In this document: piece by piece, positions 1 through 21,000 of the stretch | How the letters are laid out: each line of letters starts with the position of its first letter | Position numbering within the stretch: position 1 is the stretch's first letter | From: Trichuris trichiura | Lineage: Eukaryota; Nematoda; Enoplea; Trichinellida; Trichuridae | DNA length: 64,000 nucleotides | Assembly: GCA_037903355.1 (NCBI GenBank) | Contig: JBAJFE010000005.1 | Location: forward strand, 2,914,001 to 2,978,000 | Direction of reading: 5' to 3' | Notes under the pieces: generated by a model | Databases searched by the model: none | Seen by the model: only the letters and a program-made list of their open reading frames with translations | What the model was told of the DNA's origin: nothing | Translations under genes and position numbers: made by a program

Positions 1-275
1 TTTCGGGATCATTTGATTGTTGTCGTAGCGTCGAGGCGCGTCATGCCCTTCACCGGTTGACAGCCGGTTCAGTCATCGTCATTTCATTTCAGGTTAGAAG
101 GAGAGAACCTGTTTTCGTCGAACCTGTGCTCTGTGTGTGCGTGTGCTGCTCGGTAATCGGCAATATTCTCATCATTGGGACGCGGCGGCGGTGGCCGTGT
201 TGTGCTAGCCTTGCTTTCCGGCAACCGCATTAACGTGCGCGCACCTTTGCTTCGTTAACCATTTGCTGACAAAGT
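1..275 (+). other. Upstream / probable 5' UTR of the Na+/K+-ATPase gene
   Basis: GC-rich leader in front of the first pump exon. I see no recognisable open frame that continues into the pump and no clear TATA element. It is probably promoter and 5' UTR, but the window starts here, so upstream non-coding exons cannot be excluded. Confidence 0.4.
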
Positions 276-11172
<10,897 letters not shown>

Positions 11173-11858
11173 AAAATGCGTCGTCGTACCGCGTTGAAAG
11201 CCGATCGACGGAGAAAGCTTCGATTGGGATTGTAGCTAACGACATACGTGTTGCAGCAATGCCACTCCGTTGTTATTATTGCCCTCAAGGCCGACCGAGC
11301 GTGTCAGCGAATTCGCAAAAGATACGGCCGCTTATTTTACCACCGGCGGTATTGTCCTTCGGTTGTCTAAAACATTCGGAAAGAGAGATGTAGCTTCTAA
11401 TCGACTGCCGTTTTAAAATTAGTTGTTTACGTCAATGGGCCTTGAAAATCGCTTTCCGGAAAAGCGCGAAGTCAAATTCTTACTGTAGAAAAAAACATGC
11501 GAATCAATTATGTTCTTAAAAAAACTTTGAGCGATCAGTCGCAGTTTTCCTTTGCGCTGCGCTGCTCCTAAAAATTAACTGTAAGCTAGCATCTGCTTAA
11601 GCTAAGTATGACAAGTTCTGGTAAGCCTTGTAAGCGCCAATAAATGGATATGCGCTTGGGAAGCCTTGGCGGTCACCTCGAGGAAGTTTGTTGGGTTTTC
11701 AACGTCGAAAACGTGAATCGCCATGCATCTCTTGCATTTCGACTTGCTCAGTGTGTAAAAAGTTTGAAGATGCTTGTCCTACTTGATTGTTTATTGCGAA
11801 GGACAGTATTCTTACTTGAAAATCCTTTTTGGTTACGGTTGCATTGTTCTGGATCGGA
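11173..11858. other. Intergenic spacer between the pump and THUMPD3 genes
   Basis: About 0.7 kb holding the pump 3' UTR and, presumably, the promoter of the next gene. An AATAAA hexamer lies at 11639-11644, about 470 bp past the pump stop. I see no coding exon. Confidence 0.5.
11639..11644 (+). terminator. Candidate polyadenylation signal of the pump gene
   Basis: AATAAA on the coding strand between the pump stop codon and the start of the next gene. Usage is unproven. Confidence 0.35.
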
Positions 11859-14575
11859 ATGGCAGTTGCAAATCGAACTTTTGAGGGAACCGTAGCCAGC
11901 GGTTTGGAACAAACCGCCGTAGAGGAAGTCCAAGAAAAGTTTCAGTGCTATGGAGTTCGATACGATCGCGGGCACGTCTACTTCTTGCTTTCGCCTGAAG
12001 AAGAAATATCAAAGGTTGGAAGTTGCTTCTTCGTCTCGTCTTGTCGTTGAACCGCGTCTGTTGCAGGTGCTTGGATTGCGATCTTTCAATCACTTGAGCA
12101 TTGTGCTGTTGGACGAGCGTGATTTGGACATCCAAACTGACAAGGTAAAATCCCTCTATTGCTGCATCCCGCGCATTGCTAAACTGGTTGTTGTCGCTTG
12201 ACACTACTTAATTACTCAGTTACCGCCGGTTGTCGTTTTCAGTTGTTTTCCTTGCAAGATCAAGTTTGTTTAGCGGTCTGCGGTTTGTTTTAGACTTGTT
12301 GATTACGGGTTGAGCACCTTTCATGGTTACTGTACCTTGCCGTTCATTTTCGCTAACAGAATGCATAGCGATTGAAAATGGCGTGTTTTGCGGTGGTGTT
12401 AGACAAAACGCGTTATTTTTACTCAGTTTTTAAGAGATGTCTCCGGTTGAAAGTTCCCCTACCACTTACGCGGCTAGTTGAGCAATGTATGAATGCGGTT
12501 CGCGGGTGATGCTAGGGCGATATGGGCGACCTAAAACACTTTAAGCATGCTTGGGTGTTTTGAAAATTTTCTAACTACGCGCAATATTCGTCCAGTGTAT
12601 GCCATCTGTCCCTTTTGAATTTATTCTGACCTGCATTCCTCTTAGAATACTGTATCATAAGTTTTCGTCTTTTAAGTTTCTTAGTAGCTTTTCCGCTTAA
12701 AAATATGCGAATCTTTGTTCTTTGCCAACGGGTTAAAGTTAGGTACGTGAAGTTTATCCGTATAAAGTCAAAGCTTTATTGAATCCGTTGCAAAACTAAA
12801 TAAGTAGATTCAGTTCATCATCGTCTCTATATTTTAATGATGTTTTTTGAGATGCGTAGAAACGACAAAGAGTGATAGAATCGTAACTTTGGTAAAGCGA
12901 TGGTTATCTTAAACGTCATGTTGGCGAGCGATTGTTAAAAATTAATAACTAATAAAGTTTACCTAGAATGGGGTTACGCCAACTGGCCGTCCTTTCAAAC
13001 TCAACACGTAATTGGCTGATCTCTTGCGTAAAGCTTTTAGAAAGCGGATGGCATGTGCTTAGTACCTGCAGATAGTCTTTGTGTACTGTAGCGTACAAGC
13101 AGATGCGCGTTTTTCTGCGATTACTGATGAGAAAATTTATCGTAGCGCAGTCTAAATGCAAACTTGAATTTTATCCTTAGGGGACGTAGAATATTAGCAT
13201 CGTTGCTGTCCAATAGAAAATGTGATCGTAAGATTTCATTGCATTGCAATTTCGTTTGCTTGTTCTTTTTCTAAGCAGCGAAAATGACCTTAGACCTGTT
13301 AACTATCACGCATAAGTTGCACAGGTTAGTCGTCCATTCTTTCTCGTTGCGCAGACGTCATGAGTAGAAAAGTTATAAGTTCAAAGCAGCTCATCCTAGA
13401 GTAGTGCTGTAAATGCATTTCTAAGTTGGTAGATTGCTTCTTAATGCTCATTGCTTTTTGAGACAAACAAAACTAGTAAAATATTTAAATTTTATTGGTC
13501 ATAGAATCATAACTATCGGTCAGTACGAGGAACTGTCCTCCTCTTCCTCTTTCCGAATGGACGCCTGCATGCGTGTACGTTGTGTAGCACTTTCGCTGTT
13601 TAAGGAAGCGTCGCTCGAAAATGTAAAGCGCTTAGTGGACGCGGCGGACTGGGATCAGGGTCTGCTCGTTTGGCAATCCGTTTACGGGCGCCAATTGGGC
13701 AACGGCCGTAATGACGAAGATTCCAGCGGTGGTTTCGTCCCAAAATTTCGCGTCACCTGTAATCGGACGGGAACTCAGCATGCCTTCACTTCAACGGAGG
13801 CAGCCGGTGCATTGGGAGCCGCTGTGGTCGACAAGTTTGGCTGGAAAGTCGATCTGGTCAACTTTGACGTGGAAGTGTTGTTGAACATAGAATGGCGAAG
13901 GGCGCGAATTGGTCTGGCTCTGACGGATCGCTGTCTGGCTTTAAGAAATCTTGTCAGCTGCGGGCCGACCGCTATGAAAGCTACAATAGCCTATGGACTA
14001 CTCAGACTTTGCAAATTGCAAGACAACGGTAGCGTAGAGATAATGCTCTGTTTCCCAGGGCGTTTGGGCAAGTTTTACCCTGTTTAGAAATAATATGCGA
14101 TCCAATGTGCGGCAGCGGTTCCATTGTACTCGAGGCGGCCAATTGCTGGTCCAACTGCCTATATTTAGCTGGCGACATAGGTGAACAAAATGTCAACATG
14201 TGCTGCAAGAATATATCCAGCTTGCGATCACTAAAGAGCCGCGTAAATATTCAACTCTTCCGCTGGGATGCCAAACATCTGCCTTTGCGCAACGCGACAG
14301 TCGATTGCATCATCACTGATTTGCCGTACGGTAAACGAAGCGGTTCAAAGTGGCAAAATGCCTTGCTCTATCAGGCGGTTGTTGAGGAGGTGGCCAGGGT
14401 TCTTCGACCCGGGGGGCGAGCCTGCTTAGTCACCAGCGACAAACGGAACTTGTACAAAACACTTGGCGGAAAGATGCTCAGCCTCTCCAAAGTTTACTCG
14501 ATCAACGTTGGGGGTATGTTTCCAACCGCCTTCCTACTGCGACGTACTTCTTTAGAGTTCGACCTTCGTGGTTGA
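11859..14575 (+). CDS. THUMPD3: THUMPD3-like tRNA guanine-N2 methyltransferase, 4 exons
   Basis: THUMP-domain SAM-dependent methyltransferase. In animals THUMPD3 works with TRMT112 to make N2-methylguanosine in tRNA. Exons 11859-12014, 12067-12144, 13605-14028 and 14088-14575 close in phase and give 381 aa, shorter than the human protein (about 507 aa), mainly from a shorter linker. The N-terminus carries the THUMP-type GLEQTAVEEVQEKF and DRGHVYF. Next come FRVTCNRTGTQHAFTSTEAA and FDVEVLLNI, then SAM motif I DPMCGSG (224-230) and the catalytic loop TDLPYGKRSG. The start at 11859 was preferred to an in-frame ATG 30 bp upstream because it begins just before the conserved region. The exon 3 acceptor at 13604 was chosen because it aligns without a gap; one at 13523 would add 27 residues. 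Confidence 0.9.
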
Positions 14576-14680
14576 ACAGCGAACTTATTTGAACTTCGTT
14601 AAACAATGGCGCCTAACGCTCAACACACGCACGCATACTTTGGGGTTTCGGCAGTTTGTTCCGTAAAATTTTGGAGAGGG

Positions 14681-14686
14681 TTTATT
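14681..14686 (-). terminator. Candidate polyadenylation signal of the FGD gene
   Basis: AATAAA on the minus strand, about 20 nt beyond the FGD stop codon. It fits the compact convergent arrangement with THUMPD3. Confidence 0.5.
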
Positions 14687-14704
14687 CCGTCAATTTCCGC
14701 TCCT

Positions 14705-17700
14705 CTATTCCATCTGACCAGCGTCGGTTGGAATTTCCGCCCTGGATGCAAGGTCCAAGACGGCCATCCACCTGAAATTGATTTGTATAGCTTTTTTTTA
14801 CAAAAAAAAATGCTTTCTGCCGCTTGTTCTCGTTGGACACAACATTTGTCTATCTTACTTTGCCGTTTCCTCCTGGTTGGCGCAGCGAAAAAAGTACGTT
14901 CTGTTCTTGTGCTCAATGACGAATACTGTGCAGTTTGCCTTGCCCGACTCCTGACGAGAATCCGGAAGGCTAATCCTAACGCCCGGAAGAGGTAGACATG
15001 CTCTGGGAGTCTTTTCCTGCAAAGTGTGCTTTGTAAATACTAATAAACTAATTAGGCCTACAACAGCACTGCTCTGCTCACTTTGTCGTTTGCATGGCGG
15101 TACAAAACAAAGTCGTTGTTAACCCGAAAGTAAGCTTTTGTCCATGCTTTCTTGCTCGAACGAAATAGCAGATAGCCTTCCAACATACTGTCATTGGCAG
15201 GCACGACCTGTAATTGCGGCCACAGTTAAAAGCGATATCGTTTCACTAATACAAAGTCCTTTATAAGAAGAATTTTTCAGCGTCAATATGACGTCACAAG
15301 TATTCCTTGTGTGACCTTATATGACGATTCTATTGAACAATAGAACCAACATTTGAGAGTAACAGACTAGTTAATGGACCCAACGCTTTGGTAAGGACAC
15401 TACAACCTTTGACGATGGTACATCTGGCGAATCCCGAAAGCGCTGCTATAATCTTGACAAGTTTTACATGAAGTTTATATTATCAAATATAGCTACACGA
15501 CCATTGCCATTGTTAAAGAGAGAAAAACTTCGAACAAAACCAAACTATTGAAGTATTACTCAATATGATTTTTATGTAATATGCGCTAATGAAATTCATG
15601 TTTGTATTTGGTGCCCCAACACATCTTAGAAGATAGTTGCGAAGCGGGAAAAACTCAGCAAACGTTCCAAATAATGTACGGTACCTGTAGGGTATTCTCT
15701 AGTTTTCCTTTTTGATCACTTGCTTTGCGTTTCGTCGTCTCTTCGTAACAGTCATCGCAAAGGCGGCCGCTTTTACCATTTTCTCCTCTCAAAGGCACTT
15801 TGTGTCGGCAGCATTTCTTGCATGCTACCTTTAAAGGAAGCGTAGAGTTAAGAAAAGCAAGCCGACCTTTGGTGGTCCAGTAGCAGCGCGTACCGCTTGG
15901 CACCCGTCGCAGACGAACTCTCGTCGAAAGATGCCGAACGACGACGAGCAGAATGAGCAATTTCTGGCGATCATTTTGGCACCTTTGTCGGTCGTCATCT
16001 GTTTATAGCAAAGAGTAAGTGGGCAAGAATTTAAAAAATTTTAAATCGGCTTACCCGACTGGCCGCCTCGCGTGGTCCCGTAAATTGGGAAATGGCTCGC
16101 CAAAGCGATTCCATCCATTCGATTTTTTCCTTGAGCGTTTTGGCGCAAAATTCGATTGCCCTCTTTCTTGTACGTACATAGAAGGCATTTTCAATGTCCA
16201 AATGGTCGCCTTCGAGCACGAACATTTCGGATACGCGCAGCGATGCTCTTAGTTTGTACTTGTTCAACGGCATAACGCGCTCCGAGCACACCAGCAGCAT
16301 GTCGTTGAACTAAGACAACGTCTCGTCGTGAATCCCGCCACAATTTTCTGATGTTCAAACTTTTACCAGAAACAAATGTCTGTGGTGCATTTCGTCCGAC
16401 TTTGAACTTAGCTTTATCAGACGACCTTGCTTGATCAACTCGCGACTTGGAGAGATCAAGTCGGGAACTTGGCTTCCCAAATGCTCTTGCAACTCTACCA
16501 TGTCTCTGTATTGGTCCTGAAAGACAACCATTCCATACGATTTGTTCATAGCAACATCTGTATGCCTATTGTAAGCATTACTCCAAATGGAGAAGAGTAC
16601 CCAGAAATTGTTTACAACATTTATGGTAAGATATTTTTTGTTTTAACGTATATACATACATGGTCTGCGTCGCGGTCGCGTGGTCAACTTACACAGGTTC
16701 TACTATATGTATATATAGTATAACCCCTGTAAATTGACCATACAAGGGGCTGGGACAAAGTGGTCACTTTAAAGAGATGGTCAACATAGTGAAGTAGTGA
16801 ATGGAGGTTTACTGTAGCAACATTTTCATGTACTTTACTTTCTTGTACATGTCTTCCTTAGAATCGCATGCTTAATCAAAATATAGTACAGTCATTCTTC
16901 ATACTTTATCATTCAAATCCAATGCATTTAACAGTCGTTATTATCTTTTCTCTTCCCAAAAAATACCTACGTAATGTATGAAATATATATATATTCTGAA
17001 AAAATAGGAGGCTTGCCATCTGATGATGCAGTTAAAGTCATTTGCTGCTGAAAATGCCCAGAGATGCTTACTGATGTATACCGGAACTCATTCTTTTTTG
17101 GGAAGAGATAAAAGATAGTAATGACTATTAAATGCATTGGATTTGAATGATAAAGTATGAATGACTGTACTGTATGTATTTCATACATTACGTAGGTATT
17201 CCGTACAATGCCAAAAGACAAACGAGAAAAGCGTTAAAGCAACTCTTTTCACGTATTGTCCTGCGTGCCTACAGTGGCGACACCTAAGGGACAAAGTGGC
17301 TTTCTTTTTCGCTATTTTTCCGGCTATATTTTCCTTATATCTTCCTAGGCTTAAGCTTAGGCTACGTGCAAGAGGATATCCGAGATGGATGCGAAAAAAA
17401 TTGGGCGCTTTGGTCGTAGAACGTTGCTGGCGGCTATCATGTTCTTCCGTAGCCTAAGCGTAAGCTAAGATACATTTCTTCGTTCCATATAATGCCCTTG
17501 AGAAGTATACGGCATATTAAAATAACACACATTTCATACTTTACTTAAAAATGTCATACATCTCACAGAATGCCGGCATTTCCTACGTTTAACTTCAATG
17601 TGCGATATTGATTCTGTTCTCTCTCAGCACAAGACGGGACGACTAACAAAAGATCAACAGGTATTGGTATGCTTGTCAGCATTGGCTTTTCCCTGTTGGA

Positions 17701-20700
17701 AACAAGTCGGAACCGCGCGTTATAATCAGTTCCTTACTACCTGTAAGGTTTATTAGTTCTGCTGAAACTCGATCGATATGTGTACGTGGAGATTAAACTT
17801 TTTCAAAAAATTTATTCAGTATCCTCTGTATGGCACAGTTGGCGTAATGAAGTAAGATTTGGCCGCTTAAATTCTCAGTCGTTGCTTTGAATATAGCAAC
17901 TTATCCTTAACGCGTCTTTTCCATCTTTTCGTCCGTTCAATCACTGAAAGCACGGTTGGCTAAGCGACAAGCCGCTTATCGCCGTCCGTCTATGGCAAGA
18001 GCTTGTCTTGGACGGCCAAAACGTTTTGAATAGGAATCGTTTTGGCCGGCCAATGAGAGAAGCAAGTCGAACAAGCTTTTTTAAAGGGTTTTTAAATTTG
18101 ACGCAATTACTCGTCGAAAGGCGGGCTCCAATAATCACTTTGGCCCGCCAATTTATTATACGACTAAGGGCCAGTCTTCGATTTTTTTTGGAGTCAATAT
18201 TTTCCCTCCTCTCCATCACCAACGGTCAACCTGCCACGTGTAGCGTGTCCATAAATAGTCCGCCTGTCACAGTCGGTCAAAGTTCATTGGACCGTCGGTG
18301 ACTAACGACCATTGGTTTATATCTATTTTTTTTAAAGCGGAAAAATTGAAATGTTTTAATACCCTACCACGGCCGCGGCTGTCACATCCGTGACCAGTCG
18401 ACATTTGTAAGCTGAAATGCAGCCAACAAAGGCTGTACGTATTGATTAGTTGGGTAAAAACAAAGTTGCGCACAGTTTTCCGAGGGCTTAGCGTTGGAAA
18501 AGAAGGGTAGGAGGACATATTATGCAAATTTCCGACAACACTTCAGCGGACGTATGCGAATTTTTGCCTATGTTGTACTCTAAGCCGGATACATAGCGAA
18601 AACGACTAGTTTTCACTAGCCAACACAGCAATAGCTGTTTGGCCGACTTGCGCTGATAAAGTGTTTCCCGCTGTCGCCTAAGTGGATAGCATTTGAATTC
18701 CAATGGACAGTTAACAAAATATACCGCAAAGATTATGCGACAGTTGCTCGCGCATTGTCAAGCCGTCGAAAAGTGCCTCGTCGGATTGGCATCCGTCAAA
18801 TCGATAGCGATGAAACGAAAAAGCATTGGTGGCACTTTCGGGTGAAACGAACTTCCACGTATAGATTGGCCGTCTGCCTTATCTGATCTCAATTCTAATT
18901 ATACCCTCGGCTGCCCATTCCGCCGCTCTCCGACTAGTTGATATTACGTCATTTAACCTTCGTTACTCACCATTTTGCGCATGATCTCATTTGCATGATT
19001 TGCGGCGCTCTTCACCAATTCCAAAGCTTCTGCGCAAAGCACATAGACATCCGTGTCGCTTAACGTCGTACGGTGAATGTTTCCTACTTACTTTCAGTAT
19101 CCTCTTTGTCGGGATGGCCTTCCTCAAGTCTCTTCAAATATTCTGAAAATTTAAATATGCAAATGAGCTTAGGAATCACCGCCGGTTCGGCCTACCTTGC
19201 ATGAGCAAATGGTAGCGCATTACCCGCTGCACCGGAGCTATTATATGACTAGCCAAAGGTAGATTGTCGCACTCGGGTAGCTGCTGTAAAATAGGAGCGT
19301 GTTAGGCTGGATTATTTTGTCGACATATGGCCAACCTCAATATCGTCGACTATGTGGGCAAACTTGGTACTTTTCTTGTACATTTCCTCGCAGACGTTCG
19401 TTGCCCGCTTGTAGTTGTTTATGTAGTCGCTGTACATTTTCAAAAATGGCGCCTGCTGGCAAACCACGTCGCTTATTTTCCCCTTCGACGGCCTGCAAGC
19501 GAAAAAGCGCCGTTGGAAACAAAAAGAAAACGAACCGGCGAATATGTTGAGCAGCGTTCGCAGCGCCACCTACCAGTCGAGCAAACGGCTTTCCAATTCG
19601 GGAAGAAAGTGACGCTTGTGGAATGCGTGAATGGAATTCAAATTGGAGAATAGAGTGGCGAACTTCGAGTCGGGCATAAGGCGATTGGACTCGTTCGCTT
19701 CGGCCACTCTTTTTCTGAACACCTGAAAAATACGACACGAGACATATCTTTGGCGCCGAAACACATAAACATTAGGGGACTGCGAAGTGAGAGAGAAAGA
19801 GAGAGACCCATTTTCTTACAATTGTGGCGAGCGAATTCCACTTAAGGCAAAACGATGAATCATTGTTGTTCTTGCGCGTACCTCGTTAAGGAGATCCAAC
19901 TTTTCCACGTAGCGCCTTTCGGTCTGCACCAGTTCTTCAGCGGCGTAAAAGGCGCTGCTTCGTTTTTTCTCCCTCAATGCTTCCCGCTTAGATTCAGCTT
20001 GCTTGTCCGAAATCGTCTTAGCGGTCGCCTCGATGGCAGGTTGAGGTTTTCTTCTGCTGCATCGGCCAAATAGGCCGGACAAAAATGGCGATGTGACCAC
20101 GTCGTCGTCATCCTCACTTTCCGATTCCATTGTGGTCGATCCGTTGTCGTCCAACTTCATTCTAAGCTTGCCTTCGGGTCCGTGGTATTCGACAAAGGCT
20201 GTAGTTAGTTTTTTGCTCTTCGACCCATCCTGTCTGGTTACTCGGCTGCACCGTATAACGCTGCGCGTTTGGGTCGTCTGTATACGCGTAACGGTTCCAT
20301 CCGCGTTGCGTACAATGCGTACCGACGTTTCCACCGGCGTCACATTCGTCCTGACGCATCGCAGTTGCGGGAACAGGTCGGCAAAGCGTTCCTTTTCCAT
20401 ACTTAGAAGATGTTCAAAGAATTGTTCGGCAGTTGGGGAGCTGTTGGGATCCTGCCAAGCTCCTTCCGGTACCAGTTGCTTGCCGGCCTCTTGTTCTTCT
20501 TGCTCGTCCAATTTTTTGGTCAAATCTTCAAGATCCATTGTACTTATATCATCCGAGGTGTTCAATACGACATGACGACTTGTCTGCCTTGTCGAAGTAA
20601 CTCTCGAAGAGACGTTGTACGTCTTTGTTGACTTGACCGTTTTGCTTACTCCCGTACCGTTGCTATTGCTCATGACGGTGTGCCAATCGGAATTGTAAGC

Positions 20701-20973
20701 GCTAAACGAGACGGTCGTTGAAATAACGTCCGAACCAGCGTTGTTGTTGTCCAAGTCGACCCGCCCTTGTTCGCCGCTGCGCAAGCCGTTGTGGGCGGTT
20801 ATCGTGGTGCCGTCGCCGCCGCTTCGTCCGGAAATGCCTTTGTGAGTATCCATTTCCGGAGGCTCTTCTTCGACAGGCCGTTGCAAGCTTTTGCCAATTA
20901 GCCATTGTTGTTCGAGCTGTTCGTTGTCCTTATTTTTTGCTTCCACTTGGTCGATTATGCCGCGCCCATCCAT
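14705..20973 (-). CDS. exc-5: FGD/EXC-5-type Rho guanine-nucleotide exchange factor (DH-PH-FYVE-PH), 13 exons
   Basis: Predicted Cdc42/Rac activator acting at membranes and the actin cytoskeleton. Exons (minus, 5' to 3'): 20973-19882, 19722-19574, 19492-19336, 19283-19196, 19142-19092, 19029-18971, 16516-16367, 16309-16055, 15998-15894, 15828-15685, 15207-15082, 15016-14859, 14771-14705. Phases all close; 866 aa. Residues 1-330 are acidic, low-complexity and unrecognised. DH is about 335-530 (ERRYVEKLDLL, APFLKMYSDYINNY, APVQRVMRYHLLMQ). PH1 is about 553-660 (ELIKQGRLIKLSS, KEKIEWMESLW). The FYVE-like finger is about 675-733 and has eight Cys but lacks the RHHC motif. PH2 is about 755-858 (MLEGYLLFRSSKKAWTKAYF, RTYFFRCANQEETAKWM). 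An in-frame ATG at 21000 would add nine residues. Intron 6 (16517-18970) carries several inverted-repeat elements. Confidence 0.92.
16682..16813. mobile_element. Pogo/Tigger-like terminal sequences (MITE remnants), head to head, in FGD intron 6
   Basis: 16682-16706 read in reverse (TATAGTAGAACCTGTGTAAG) and 16713-16740 read forward (TATAGTATAACCCCTGTAAA) are the same terminal inverted repeat, meeting across a six-base spacer. The second continues through GTGGTCACTTTAAAGAGATG to GGAGGTTTACTGTA near 16813, whose reverse complement resembles its own start. The pattern resembles Tc1/mariner pogo-type MITE ends. No transposase is present. Confidence 0.55.
16887..17199. repeat. Inverted-repeat element with duplicated flank (A-B-spacer-A'-B')
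   Basis: Arm A (about 16887-16962) is the reverse complement of A' (about 17094-17170). Directly after each comes a second short block, B (16963-16985) and its reverse complement B' (17177-17199). In a simple hairpin B' would precede A'; here it follows it, so the element is rearranged. The spacer of about 110 bp has no open frame of note. It lies within FGD intron 6. Confidence 0.6.
17338..17472. repeat. Imperfect hairpin, 25-29 bp arms, 80-bp loop
   Basis: 17338-17366 is reverse-complementary to 17448-17472 apart from one small indel; the arms end in CTTAGGCTACG / CGTAGCCTAAG. It could be a MITE or a structured RNA. It lies inside FGD intron 6. Confidence 0.5.
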
Positions 20974-21000
20974 GGCAGCGGTCGCGCGTTGTGGGCACAA

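Noticed and set aside
14606..14995. 129-codon plus-strand frame after THUMPD3
   Set aside because: It lies opposite the last two FGD exons; the minus strand carries a clear PH domain with splice sites.
15655..15684. Direct read-through of FGD exon 10 to a stop at 15655
   Set aside because: A GT donor at 15684 leads in phase to three further exons encoding a complete second PH domain, so the read-through ending is unlikely.
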